The notes under the pieces are model-generated. The model was not told the DNA's origin. It worked only from the letters and a program-made list of their open reading frames with translations, and did not search any database. The translations under genes were made by a program, and so were the position numbers. Shown in pieces: positions 53,630 through 62,346 of a stretch of DNA of 64,000 nucleotides; the stretch's first letter is position 1; every line of letters begins with the position of its first letter. The DNA comes from Pontiella desulfatans (lineage in GTDB: Bacteria > Verrucomicrobiota > Kiritimatiellia > Kiritimatiellales > Pontiellaceae). The DNA lies in the NCBI RefSeq assembly GCF_900890425.1, contig NZ_CAAHFG010000001.1, positions 3,968,001-4,032,000 of the forward strand, written 5' to 3'.

Positions 53630-55275
53630 GCGGCATCCCCTTTCAACGGTAGTTTGAGCACGAAGCACGCGCCGCCGCCTTCGGCGGGTTCGTATTCCAG
53701 CCCGCCACCGAGATCAACCAGCAGGCGGTGGGCAATCGCCAGGCCAAGCCCGCAGCCCTGGTGGTTGGCGGTGATGGAGCTATCGATGCGGTAGAACCGC
53801 TCGAAGATGCGGCGGCGATGGGGTTCGCCGATCCCCCCGCCGGCATCGGCGATGGCAATGCGATGGCACCCGGTGCCCGATGACAGCCGGACCGACAGCC
53901 TCTTCCCCGAAGCCGCATACTTGATGGCGTTATCGACCACGTTGAGAACCACTTGCTGGATGGCGTCCCGGTCGGTCTCGACCATCACGGCTTCGCCGGG
54001 ATGCCCCAGCTCAAGATCCATTCCGGCTTCGGTCAACCGGATGCGCTGGGACTGGAGCGTCTCTTCCAGCAGCTCGCACAAATCGAACGCGCTGATTTGA
54101 TATTTCTTGCGGTGCTGCTCCAACCGGCTGAAATCGAGCACGTTGTTGACCAGGCGCGTGAGCCGCTCGCTTTCGCCAACGATGGTGGAAAGGTAGCGTC
54201 GCTTCTTAACGGGGTCGGACACCCGGCCTTCGGCGAGCAGGTCGGCATACATGCGGATGGTCGTGAGCGGTGTCTTGAGTTCGTGCGAGACATTGGAGAC
54301 AAACGAGGTCTTTTGCTCGGCATCGATCCGGTTGCGGTGCGCCTCGCGCAACAGCAGGCCGCCCGACGCAAAGAGCACGACAAACAGGATGGAAACCAGA
54401 ACCGCGGTCAACACCGCAAACCCGGTTCCGGCTCTGCGGAATGTTCCGTCCGGCGTATATAGAACCAGTTCCCAGTGCGGCAGCATTTCCCCGATGGGTA
54501 TGCGCAGGGCGGATTCGAATCCGCCTTTTCCGATATCGCCCGTGCGGTACATCTCGCGCCCGCCGCCATCGACGAGCGTCAGGATTTGACCGTCGGGCAT
54601 TTCCTTCGGCAAGCCAGACAGCAGATCGGCAAGCAGCGCCGCCATTTCCAGTTCCGCGCCGAAGCGCCCATCATCGCCCATCTCAACCCAACCAAGCATA
54701 TAGAGGCGGTCTTCCCAAAACCATGGAATCCAGCCGCTCTTCCAAGCGGGTGACGGCGGGCTTGCGCGCCGATAGCTTCTCTTGAGCGACGACGGCTCCG
54801 CAGCGTCGTCATCCCCGCTGCCAGGCCACTGACGCATGCCCTCGAACAACGTACCATAACGCGTCGCAAATCCCTTCTGCTCCCGCGTCATCGGCAGGGC
54901 GGGATCGGGCAGAACCAATCCATCCCCCGGCTCCCAGACAAATGCGTTGCGAACCAGTGGATGGCGCTCCTCCAGCGCGGACAGGCCGGCGGGATAGTCC
55001 GCGTTCCGCAAGGCGATCAACAACCCCGCAACCTGGTCGCAAGCGGAACGAACGGAATAGTCCACCGAATCCCGGATGGCTTGCAGCGTTCCGCGCGCCG
55101 CTTCCTCGTGGGCGCGGGCGAGCCGTTCCTGCTCGTGCGAAAGCAGGCGCGCCGCCACCCCCGCAATGAGGATGGCGGGCAATAGCAGCAACACGCCATA
55201 GAATATGACCGGGGGTTTCCTAATCCTTCTTCTCCTTTTGCGGAAGCGATGACTGCTGCTGGTTCTGGATTTCAT
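53626..55275 (-). CDS. Membrane sensor histidine kinase
   Basis: 549 residues. TM1 at ~22-42 and TM2 at ~293-318 enclose a ~250-residue periplasmic sensor of no recognised family, rich in Trp and charged residues. Cytoplasmic part: HisKA with phospho-acceptor His331 in N-V-S-H-E-L-K-T-P-L-T-T-I, and HATPase with N-V-V-D-N-A-I-K-Y-A, D-A-G-G-G-I-G and G-L-G-L-A-I-A-H. The ATG at 55275 overlaps the VWA gene end by 56 bases and has no clear ribosome binding site; a later start is possible but would trim TM1. The stop overlaps the response regulator start. Confidence 0.9.
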   Translation of the reverse strand: MKSRTSSSHRFRKRRRRIRKPPVIFYGVLLLLPAILIAGVAARLLSHEQERLARAHEEAARGTLQAIRDSVDYSVRSACDQVAGLLIALRNADYPAGLSALEERHPLVRNAFVWEPGDGLVLPDPALPMTREQKGFATRYGTLFEGMRQWPGSGDDDAAEPSSLKRSYRRASPPSPAWKSGWIPWFWEDRLYMLGWVEMGDDGRFGAELEMAALLADLLSGLPKEMPDGQILTLVDGGGREMYRTGDIGKGGFESALRIPIGEMLPHWELVLYTPDGTFRRAGTGFAVLTAVLVSILFVVLFASGGLLLREAHRNRIDAEQKTSFVSNVSHELKTPLTTIRMYADLLAEGRVSDPVKKRRYLSTIVGESERLTRLVNNVLDFSRLEQHRKKYQISAFDLCELLEETLQSQRIRLTEAGMDLELGHPGEAVMVETDRDAIQQVVLNVVDNAIKYAASGKRLSVRLSSGTGCHRIAIADAGGGIGEPHRRRIFERFYRIDSSITANHQGCGLGLAIAHRLLVDLGGGLEYEPAEGGGACFVLKLPLKGDAA

Positions 55276-56572
55276 AGTTGCGGGTTTTCATTTCCTTACG
55301 CTGCGTCGGAGACAAAACCTTCTTCAGTTTAATTTCTTCGGCCTGCCGCTGGTAGGTCTCCGCCTCTTCCTTGAGTTCAGGTACGTTGTAGCGATCGGCA
55401 TAATCCATCAGGACAGCCGAGTTCCGGCCCATGGTTTCGGCAGCCTGGTCGTAGTCGCGGTTGTCGGCCTGAATGATGGCCTGGGCCTGCAGCTCGACGG
55501 CCCGGTTGAGCATCACCTCCTTGCCCACGGCAATATTGACGCTCTGCTCGACCTCCTCCGGTTTCTTGCTGAACCGAACCATCGCCTGGCCGGATGTGGT
55601 GTTGGAACGGTTGGCGAGCATATCCTGGTAGGTGCAGCGGGCATCGGCCACCTTGCGCACCTCGCCCTCGGCGCTTTCCGGCAGCTCCACCTCGATCAGC
55701 GCATACTTTTCCTGACCGCCATAGAGCTGGTTCAACGAAACCTGCACGGTGTTCGCCCCAACCCGCCCATCGCGGCCAATGATCCGGATCGGCCGGATGC
55801 CTGCGGGAAACTCCACCTCAATGACGACCCGGCTGGCCACCACGCTAAGGACATCGCCCAGCTCCTTGCTGAAGATATGTGGCAGATCGGCGCTCGATTC
55901 AACAAAGTAGGTGTTGCCATCGCTGTTCTGCGCCATGAGCGTCATGAGGTCTTCGTTGTAGTCGGTGCCAACCCCGATGGTCGAGACCGAGATGCCCTCC
56001 TTGCGCAGGGCCGTGCCCAACCGTCCGAGTTCCTCCGGCGAGGAGGGACCGGAATTGGCTTTGCCGTCCGACAACAGCAGCAAGCGGTGGACGGAATCGC
56101 GGGAGAGGTTTTTCCGAACTTCGGAAGCGCCCTGCCCCACCCCGGCGAACAGCGCGGTATTGCCGCCGGTGGTGATGGCCCGGATCTTTTGCTCGATCCA
56201 CGCGGTGTTCGACGCGCTCTGCGCCGGAACAACGGTCTCGATCCGGTCGCTATAGGTCACCAGCGAAAACGTATCCTGCGCCCCAAGCCGCCGCAGGGCG
56301 GCAATCGCCGCATCCCGCGCCTTTTCAATCTTATCCCCCGCCATCGAGCCCGACCGATCCAGCACAATGCCCAGATTCACCGGCGGACGCTCTTCCCGGC
56401 GCGGCACCACCGGTGCGTCGAGTGTCACCTTCACCACCGCCGTCTGCCTTTGCCCGGCAAAGACCACATCCCGATCCATTTCCACCCGGCACACCACTTC
56501 GGGCAACGCCTGCGCCGCCCCCGCCACCAACATTCCTGCCACTGCCAACTGTTTGCCCAATGCATTCATCAT
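55220..56572 (-). CDS. Secreted von Willebrand factor A (VWA) domain protein
   Basis: 450 residues. Signal peptide (about 1-22, ending A-A-Q-A-L-P). The VWA domain (about 65-245) has a complete MIDAS: D-R-S-G-S (Asp72, Ser74, Ser76), the T in G-G-N-T-A-L-F and D in L-S-D-G-K. The rest includes a beta-rich region and a C-terminal Gln/Lys-rich helical tail. VWA proteins bind partners through a divalent metal. GGAG precedes the ATG at 56572. First gene of the unit with kinase and regulator, so it may modulate the kinase's periplasmic sensor (inference). Confidence 0.88.
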   Translation of the reverse strand: MMNALGKQLAVAGMLVAGAAQALPEVVCRVEMDRDVVFAGQRQTAVVKVTLDAPVVPRREERPPVNLGIVLDRSGSMAGDKIEKARDAAIAALRRLGAQDTFSLVTYSDRIETVVPAQSASNTAWIEQKIRAITTGGNTALFAGVGQGASEVRKNLSRDSVHRLLLLSDGKANSGPSSPEELGRLGTALRKEGISVSTIGVGTDYNEDLMTLMAQNSDGNTYFVESSADLPHIFSKELGDVLSVVASRVVIEVEFPAGIRPIRIIGRDGRVGANTVQVSLNQLYGGQEKYALIEVELPESAEGEVRKVADARCTYQDMLANRSNTTSGQAMVRFSKKPEEVEQSVNIAVGKEVMLNRAVELQAQAIIQADNRDYDQAAETMGRNSAVLMDYADRYNVPELKEEAETYQRQAEEIKLKKVLSPTQRKEMKTRNYEIQNQQQSSLPQKEKKD

Positions 56573-56719
56573 TCTGTCTCCATGCTAGTAGGTTCCTTCT
56601 CCTCTGTCACGGTCGCCCGTCAACGATTTACGAAAGAAGGTTAGCCCGTTTCCGGAACCAGTGGTCATGAGGGGGTAAAAGGATTGTAAAAGAAATGTCA
56701 TGGAATCCTCCGGCAGACC

Positions 56720-56753
56720 ACCATTATCACACCTCACAAGGTGTGATAATGGT
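56720..56753. repeat. 15-bp perfect inverted repeat upstream of glpK
   Basis: ACCATTATCACACCT (56720-56734), loop CACA, and the exact reverse complement (56739-56753). There is no U-tract on either side. It lies 99 bases before the glpK ATG, in the divergent VWA-glpK gap. An operator, an mRNA hairpin or an extragenic palindrome are all possible. Confidence 0.75.
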
Positions 56754-56851
56754 CGCCCCCCAAGGCCGGGGCCGGACGCATTGCCGTGGTGCAACCGGAT
56801 TCCTTGCAATTAGTTCTTCAAATCCGGAATGGGGAAATTATACTCCAGACC

Positions 56852-58342
56852 ATGAAATGTGTTCTGGCATTGGATCAAGGCACCACCAGTTCGCGGTCAA
56901 TCCTGTTCGATCAATCGGGCACGGTGCGTGCGGTGGCGCAGCGCGAATTCAAACAGCACTTCCCCCAGTCGGGCCGGGTGGAACACGATCCCAACGACAT
57001 TTGGGAAACACAGCAGTTCACGGCGCGAAAAGCAATGCACCACGCCGGGGTCCATTGCGAGGATATCGTTGCCATCGGCATCGCCAACCAGCGCGAAACG
57101 ACGGTGGTCTGGAACCGAAAGACGGGACAGCCGATCCACAACGCCATCGTATGGCAGGACCGACGCACCGCCGGCATCTGCGCCCAACTCAAGGCCGACG
57201 GCGCCGAACCGCTGTTCCGGCAAAAGACGGGGCTGATGCTCGATCCCTACTTTTCCGGCACCAAGATCAAATGGTTGCTCGACAACGTTGAGGGCGCCCG
57301 CAAACAGGCCGAGCGCGGCGAGCTGGCCTTCGGCACCATCGACTCATGGCTGGTCTGGAATCTGACCAACGACCGGCATCGGCACATCACCGATGTTTCC
57401 AATGCCTCCCGCACCTTGCTCTTCAACATCCACACCCTGGAATGGGACGACGAACTGCTTGGCCTGCTCGGCATTCCGAGAAGCATGATGCCCGAGGTTC
57501 GCGCATCGAGCGAGGTCTACGGCTCGGTCGATAAATTCCAGTGCGAATGCGGGTGCCCCATTTCGGGCATCGCCGGCGACCAGCAGGCGGCCCTGTTCGG
57601 CCAGGCCTGCTTCGAAGCCGGCTCGTCCAAGAATACCTACGGCACCGGCTGCTTCCTGCTGATGAATTCCGGCGAAAAACCGGTGGTTTCGGAAAACCAA
57701 TTGCTGACGACCGTGGCATGGCAGCGCGGCAATGAAGTGAACTATGCCTTGGAAGGCAGCGTGTTTATCGGTGGCGCCGTCGTCCAATGGCTGCGCGATG
57801 GGCTGGGCATCATTGAATCCTCGTCCGATATCCAGAAGCTCGCCGCCCAGGTTCCCGATACCGGAGGCGTCTATTTGGTTCCCGCCTTTGCCGGGCTGGG
57901 TGCGCCGCATTGGGATCCGCATGCGCGCGGCATCCTCATTGGCCTGACGCGGGGAACGGGCAAAGCGCACATCGCCCGGGCGGCGCAGGAGGCCATCTGC
58001 TTCCAATCGCTGGAAGTCCTGCGCGCCATGGAAAAGGATACGGGCCAGCCGATGCCCTCGCTCCAGGTCGATGGCGGAGCCTGCGCCGACAACCTGCTGA
58101 TGCAGCTCCAGGCCGACCTGCTTCAGGTTCCGGTCGAACGCCCCAAGCTGGTTGAAACCACCGCCTTCGGCGCCGCGGCGCTGGCCGGCCTGGCCGTCGG
58201 CTTTTGGAAAGACGCGGCCGATATTTCCGCGATCCGGCAGGTCGACCGGACGTTCGAACCGCAGATCGGCAAAGACGAAGCCGAGAGCCGGTTCGCGAAA
58301 TGGAAAAAAGCCGTCGAACGTTGCAAAGACTGGGAAACGTAA
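56852..58342 (+). CDS. glpK: Glycerol kinase
   Basis: 496 residues, close to the ~500 of E. coli GlpK. FGGY-family motifs are [11 protein letters not shown] (6-16), N-Q-R-E-T-T-V-V-W (about 80-88), [12 protein letters not shown], and a C-terminal [12 protein letters not shown]. It phosphorylates glycerol to sn-glycerol 3-phosphate with ATP in the cytoplasm. The ATG at 56852 fits the family N-terminus; the open frame extends to 56786 without similarity and no strong ribosome binding site is seen. No glpF or glpD nearby. Confidence 0.95.
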   Translation: MKCVLALDQGTTSSRSILFDQSGTVRAVAQREFKQHFPQSGRVEHDPNDIWETQQFTARKAMHHAGVHCEDIVAIGIANQRETTVVWNRKTGQPIHNAIVWQDRRTAGICAQLKADGAEPLFRQKTGLMLDPYFSGTKIKWLLDNVEGARKQAERGELAFGTIDSWLVWNLTNDRHRHITDVSNASRTLLFNIHTLEWDDELLGLLGIPRSMMPEVRASSEVYGSVDKFQCECGCPISGIAGDQQAALFGQACFEAGSSKNTYGTGCFLLMNSGEKPVVSENQLLTTVAWQRGNEVNYALEGSVFIGGAVVQWLRDGLGIIESSSDIQKLAAQVPDTGGVYLVPAFAGLGAPHWDPHARGILIGLTRGTGKAHIARAAQEAICFQSLEVLRAMEKDTGQPMPSLQVDGGACADNLLMQLQADLLQVPVERPKLVETTAFGAAALAGLAVGFWKDAADISAIRQVDRTFEPQIGKDEAESRFAKWKKAVERCKDWET

Positions 58343-58349
58343 GCCAGGG

Positions 58350-58838
58350 CTACAGTTTCGCCACCTGCAAAAGCCCCGAATCCAAATCCAGCACCGCGCA
58401 GGTGTTCGGCGCACCTCTTCCGGCCGTTCCCGGATTGATGCAACGCGTCCGCCCTTCGGTGTAATCGTGGACTTCGTGGGAATGGCCCGTGAACGCAAAA
58501 TCGTATTCGCCCGAAGAAACCGCCTGGTTGAACGCCCTCGAATCATCGCTGTGCAGCAGGGCAATGCGATACCCGCCCACTTCGATGTCACCAAACCGGC
58601 CATGGAGATGAATGCCGACGTCGGAGGGAAAAAACTTCCAATCGTTGGAATAGGCATCCACGTTTCCGAGCACGGCATGCACCGGGACGAGTAGAAAGGC
58701 GAGCTCGCTGAGCACATCGTATGACCCGATGTCCCCGCAATGGAACGCGGCGGAAACCCCGGACTGGCGAAACACCTCCACGGCTTTGCGGGTGGCTTCC
58801 AAATTCCCATGGGTGTCGGATAATAGGCCGAATTTCAT
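58350..58838 (-). CDS. YfcE/MJ0936-type metallophosphoesterase
   Basis: 162 residues. Calcineurin-like metal site motifs: S-D-T-H-G-N (7-12), C-G-D-I-G (about 34-38), L-G-N-V-D (about 57-61), H-S-D-D, and G-H-S-H-E (about 118-122), closing with I-N-P-G-T. Family members hydrolyse phosphodiesters in the presence of Mn2+ or Ni2+; the natural substrate is unknown. Convergent with glpK (7-base gap) and divergent from argC. Confidence 0.88.
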   Translation of the reverse strand: MKFGLLSDTHGNLEATRKAVEVFRQSGVSAAFHCGDIGSYDVLSELAFLLVPVHAVLGNVDAYSNDWKFFPSDVGIHLHGRFGDIEVGGYRIALLHSDDSRAFNQAVSSGEYDFAFTGHSHEVHDYTEGRTRCINPGTAGRGAPNTCAVLDLDSGLLQVAKL

Positions 58839-58929
58839 GGAAACAGAGTCGCATAGATGAAGTTTTGTGTCGATTCGCTTAGGACGGTGGTTTAGGTTTT
58901 CCCCTCATTTTTTGATGAGGAGTTGATTC

Positions 58930-59979
58930 ATGATAAAGGCAAAAGTTGTTGGCGCGGGGGGATATGGCGGAGTCGGGATTACCGAGCTGTTGCTGAAGCA
59001 CCCGGAAGTGGAAATCGGCTGTCTGGTGAGCCTGTCGGACACCGGACGGAAAATGAGCGATGTTTTCCCGCATCTGCGCGGGTTTTGCGATGACGTTATC
59101 GTTTCGCCCGACGATCCCAAAACGAAGGAACACTACGACGTGGTTTTCTATTCCACGCCCGACGGCGTTGGAATGCAGTCGGCCGAAGAAGAGATTGCGC
59201 GCGGCGCAAAGGTGATCGACTATAGCGGCGACTTCCGTTTCGGAACCGTTGAGCGCTACGCGGAGTATGCCAACTTCATCGGGCTGGATCCCGTCCACAA
59301 ATCCCCGGCCCTGCTGACCGAAACGGTCTATGGACTTCCGGAGCTGCACGATGTTACCGATTCCCAGACCATCGTTGGAAATCCCGGTTGCTTTGCGGTC
59401 AGCTGCATACTGGGTCTGGCGCCGGCGGTCGAGGCCGGAATCATCGACACCAAGAGCATTATCTGCGACTGCAAAACGGGGGTTTCGGGCGCGGGCAAGA
59501 AGCCGAATGCAGCGTTCCACTACCCGAACCGCTACGACAACATGAATGCCTACAAGCTCGCCGGCCACCAGCACGTGGTCGAGATCGAGCAGGAGTTGGG
59601 CTTGCTGGGCGAGGACGACGTGCAGATTACCTTCACGGCCCAGGTGGTTCCGGTTTGCCGCGGCATCATGTCGTGCCTGTATGCTTCGCTTGAAGGCCAA
59701 ACCGGCGAACAGCTGCTCGAAGTCTACAAGGAATTCAACAAAAACAATCCTTTCGTGCGGGTTCAGGATGCCCGGACCCCCGCCAGCATCGCCGACGTCC
59801 GGGGCACCAACTATTGCAACCTGACGGTGGATGTGGACGAACGGAACAACCGTTTGCGGGTGATTTCGCACATCGACAACCTGATGAAGGGCCAAGCGGG
59901 CAACGCCCTGCAGAACATGAACCTGATGTTCGGCTTCGATTCTGGCATAGGTCTTGCATCTGCTGGACAGTATCCCTAA
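58930..59979 (+). CDS. argC: N-acetyl-gamma-glutamyl-phosphate reductase (ArgC)
   Basis: 349 residues, full length. NAD(P) fold G-A-G-G-Y-G-G-V (8-15); catalytic Cys154 in G-N-P-G-C-F; conserved G-L-P-E-L and a C-terminal G-Q-A-G-N-A-L-Q-N-M-N region. ArgC reduces N-acetylglutamyl phosphate to the semialdehyde in arginine synthesis. AGGAG lies ~8 bases before the ATG. Other arg genes are not in the window. It is followed after 12 bases by a membrane/cysteine-cluster gene. Confidence 0.94.
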   Translation: MIKAKVVGAGGYGGVGITELLLKHPEVEIGCLVSLSDTGRKMSDVFPHLRGFCDDVIVSPDDPKTKEHYDVVFYSTPDGVGMQSAEEEIARGAKVIDYSGDFRFGTVERYAEYANFIGLDPVHKSPALLTETVYGLPELHDVTDSQTIVGNPGCFAVSCILGLAPAVEAGIIDTKSIICDCKTGVSGAGKKPNAAFHYPNRYDNMNAYKLAGHQHVVEIEQELGLLGEDDVQITFTAQVVPVCRGIMSCLYASLEGQTGEQLLEVYKEFNKNNPFVRVQDARTPASIADVRGTNYCNLTVDVDERNNRLRVISHIDNLMKGQAGNALQNMNLMFGFDSGIGLASAGQYP

Positions 59980-59991
59980 AGGGGTACAAGT

Positions 59992-60549
59992 ATGAACAAG
60001 ATACTAAAAGCCGCGGTATTGTTGATTGCGACAGCACTCTACCTGTTGACGCTTCGGCTTTTTGTATCCAGCGACCAACCCTACTATATCCTTGGAATCG
60101 GAATCGTCGGCCTGGCCGCCTGGTTTTTCGGAACGGTTACCGGGCTGGTGATGGCGATGCTTCTGGTTCCGCTGACGGATCTGGTTTACGGCAACCATGT
60201 GATCGTCCGCGATTTCATTAAGCTGGCCAGCTCCCCGGCCTATATCTCCATGCAGGTTCTGGCGGCCATCGGCATGGGCTTCCTGCGGCGGGAAAAAAAA
60301 GCCCTCTCCAAAAAGGAAACCGAATTGGAAGAAACCAACGACCGCCTGCAGAACGTGCTGGCCCAGGTCAAGGAACCCGGCGGCATCCACAGCCTATGCA
60401 GCACCTGTAAAAAGATCGTGGACGACGGTGGCGAATGGCAGGATGTCGACCACTTCCTGAGGCAGCACACCAAGATGGAGTTCAGCCACTGCATCTGCCC
60501 GGATTGCGCCGATGCTTTCAAGAAGTCGGCGGAAGCACTACAGCCTTAA
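59992..60549 (+). CDS. Membrane protein with stand-alone C-terminal CxxCK/CPDC cysteine-cluster domain
   Basis: 185 residues. Hydrophobic segments at ~6-27, 33-65 and 80-97, then a coiled coil (about 98-125) and a cysteine domain: C-S-T-C-K-K-I-V-D-D-G-G-E-W ... F-S-H-C-I-C-P-D-C. The latter (C-x2-C-K-x-I-x-D-x-x-x-W ... F-S-H-x-I-C-P-x-C) is the short putative metal-binding tail found at the C-terminus of many response regulators and PAS proteins. Here no signalling domain precedes it. GGGG lies ~9 bases before the ATG. Stop overlaps the convergent alr stop by four bases. Confidence 0.7.
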   Translation: MNKILKAAVLLIATALYLLTLRLFVSSDQPYYILGIGIVGLAAWFFGTVTGLVMAMLLVPLTDLVYGNHVIVRDFIKLASSPAYISMQVLAAIGMGFLRREKKALSKKETELEETNDRLQNVLAQVKEPGGIHSLCSTCKKIVDDGGEWQDVDHFLRQHTKMEFSHCICPDCADAFKKSAEALQP

Positions 60550-61652
60550 TCCACCAGCTCGTGCCGCATGTTATGGCCAAGGTGGCACGTGATCTCATAC
60601 GGGATCGTACCGGCCAACCGCGCCAGGTTTTCAACACAGTTCGGAGCGGTGGGGTCGGACGAAATCACCTCGACCTCGTCGCCGACCTTCACATCGGTAA
60701 TATCGGTTACATCGACGGTCATCTGGTCCATCGAAACCCGCCCGCGCACCGGTGCATCCCGTCCGTTGATGCGCACCACCGCCTTGTTGGATAGGTTCCG
60801 GAAATAGCCGTCGCCATAACCGATCGGCACCACGCCGACGCGGCTGTCGCGATCATAGCGATGCGTGAGCCCATAGCCGCTGTGGCTGCCTGCGGGAATG
60901 TGTTTGACGGCGATCAGCTTCGCCTTCACCGACATGCAGGGCTGCAGCCCCACGTTGCTTTTCAGTTGATCGGATGGATGGCAGCCATAGACCGCAATCC
61001 CCGGGCGAACCATGTCGAAATGGGTCTCCGGCAAATCCAGGGTTGCCGCCGAGTTGGCCGCGTGCCGCATAATGTTGCCGGCCTCCGCCAGGATGGACTC
61101 AAACAGCTCCAGCTGCCGGAAGGTTGAGGTTCGGTCCACTTCGTCTGCCGTGGCAAAGTGGGTATAGATCCCCGTCAAGGTCACCTCGTCGGTGGCATTG
61201 ATGGTTTTAATCAGGTCTACCGCCTGCTGGGCCGGAACGCCGAGACGCCCCATGCCCGTATCGACCTTCAGATGCACCTTGGCGCGCTTCCCAACGCGCC
61301 GGGCGGCGGCCTGGATCGATTCCAGCGCCGACTTCGACATCACGGTCTGGGTGATCTCCTGCCAGACCAGCTCGTCCTGGATCTTGAAATCATCAAAGTA
61401 GGCGGAAAGGAAGCAAAGGATGAACCCGTGGTATCCCTTGCTCCGCAGCTCCAAGGCCTCCAGCGGTGCGGCCACCGCAAAGCCATCGGTCAGCTCGGCC
61501 AGCACCGGATAGAGCACGTCCATCCCATGCCCGAAACAGTCGTCCTTCACCACGGGGCAAAGCTTCACGCCTTCGCCGATCAACCCACGGAGAACTTGGA
61601 TATTATGCCTCACGGCGGAGGCGGAAATGGATGCTGTCAGATAGTTTTTCAT
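60546..61652 (-). CDS. alr: Alanine racemase
   Basis: 368 residues. PLP lysine Lys36 sits in V-V-K-D-D-C-F-G-H-G (most family members have V-V-K-A-N-A-Y-G-H-G). The H-F-A-T-A-D-E region and the C-terminal catalytic Tyr in S-G-Y-G-L-T-H-R-Y-D, followed by G-V-V-P-I-G-Y-G-D-G-Y, are conserved. It supplies D-alanine for peptidoglycan. The replaced A-N-A-Y around the lysine is unusual but the fold and the second catalytic residue are intact. Separate unit; preceded by the leu operon terminator. Confidence 0.9.
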   Translation of the reverse strand: MKNYLTASISASAVRHNIQVLRGLIGEGVKLCPVVKDDCFGHGMDVLYPVLAELTDGFAVAAPLEALELRSKGYHGFILCFLSAYFDDFKIQDELVWQEITQTVMSKSALESIQAAARRVGKRAKVHLKVDTGMGRLGVPAQQAVDLIKTINATDEVTLTGIYTHFATADEVDRTSTFRQLELFESILAEAGNIMRHAANSAATLDLPETHFDMVRPGIAVYGCHPSDQLKSNVGLQPCMSVKAKLIAVKHIPAGSHSGYGLTHRYDRDSRVGVVPIGYGDGYFRNLSNKAVVRINGRDAPVRGRVSMDQMTVDVTDITDVKVGDEVEVISSDPTAPNCVENLARLAGTIPYEITCHLGHNMRHELVD

Positions 61653-61663
61653 AGTATGTGCAC

Positions 61664-61692
61664 AAAAAAAGCTCCCGGAAACCGGAAGCTTT
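61664..61692 (-). terminator. Rho-independent terminator downstream of leuCD
   Basis: On the minus strand GCTTCCGG-TTT-CCGGGAGC (61689-61671, one mismatch) is followed by seven Ts (61670-61664). It ends the leuC-leuD message before alr. Confidence 0.85.
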
Positions 61693-61725
61693 AAGTTGTA
61701 GCCGTTCTTCCAATGCTTGGAAAGG

Positions 61726-62346
61726 CTAAGCGCCGGTCATCTGCGTACGATGGCCAGACTCGAAGCGGGTGATGTCCGCTTCGTAGAGCAACGACTCGGC
61801 AATATCGTCCAGGCCCTGCAGCAGTTTTTCCTTCACGGCCGGCTCGACCTCGAAGACAAACTCGGTGTCACCGAAGACCACCTTCTGCTCTTCAAGATTC
61901 ACCGTCGCCTCCAGCGGTTCGTCGGATGCCGCCATTTGGAAGATCTTGTCCACGTCCGCGCTCGACAGCTGAACCGTCAGCACGCCGTTCTTGGCGCAGT
62001 TGTTGCGAAAGATGTCGGCAAAGCCGGGAATATCGCCTTCGATCGGCGCAATCACAACCTTGAAGCCCTGCTGGGCAACGGCCCACACGGCATGCTCGCG
62101 GCTGGAACCGCAACCAAAGTTGTTCCGGCCAACGAGGATCGAGGCGCCCTGCGTCTTCGGCTGGTTCAGCACAAAGCCGGCGTTGTCGGAACCGTCGTCG
62201 GTGTAGCGCCAGTCGGAAAACAGCGCCGGGCCAAAGCCGGTGCGCTTGATCGATTTCAGGTGCTCCTTCGGGATCAGCGCGTCCGTATCGATGTTCGCGC
62301 GGTCGACCGCACAAACGATTCCTGTGAATGTTTCAAACTTTTCCAT
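61726..62346 (-). CDS. leuD: 3-isopropylmalate dehydratase small subunit
   Basis: 206 residues, aconitase-swivel domain. Typical LeuD blocks: N-I-D-T-D-A-L-I-P-K (19-28), F-G-P-A-L-F-S-D-W-R, and G-R-N-N-F-G-C-G-S-S-R-E-H-A-V-W. It pairs with LeuC to interconvert 2- and 3-isopropylmalate in leucine synthesis. The start overlaps the leuC stop by one base. A terminator follows 34 bases after the stop. Confidence 0.96.
   Translation of the reverse strand: MEKFETFTGIVCAVDRANIDTDALIPKEHLKSIKRTGFGPALFSDWRYTDDGSDNAGFVLNQPKTQGASILVGRNNFGCGSSREHAVWAVAQQGFKVVIAPIEGDIPGFADIFRNNCAKNGVLTVQLSSADVDKIFQMAASDEPLEATVNLEEQKVVFGDTEFVFEVEPAVKEKLLQGLDDIAESLLYEADITRFESGHRTQMTGA

Noticed and set aside
60546-61652. 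Possible loss of function of alanine racemase because the usual V-V-K-A-N-A-Y-G-H-G reads V-V-K-D-D-C-F-G-H-G
   Set aside because: The PLP lysine, the following G-H-G and the catalytic tyrosine region are intact; the change is more likely lineage variation.
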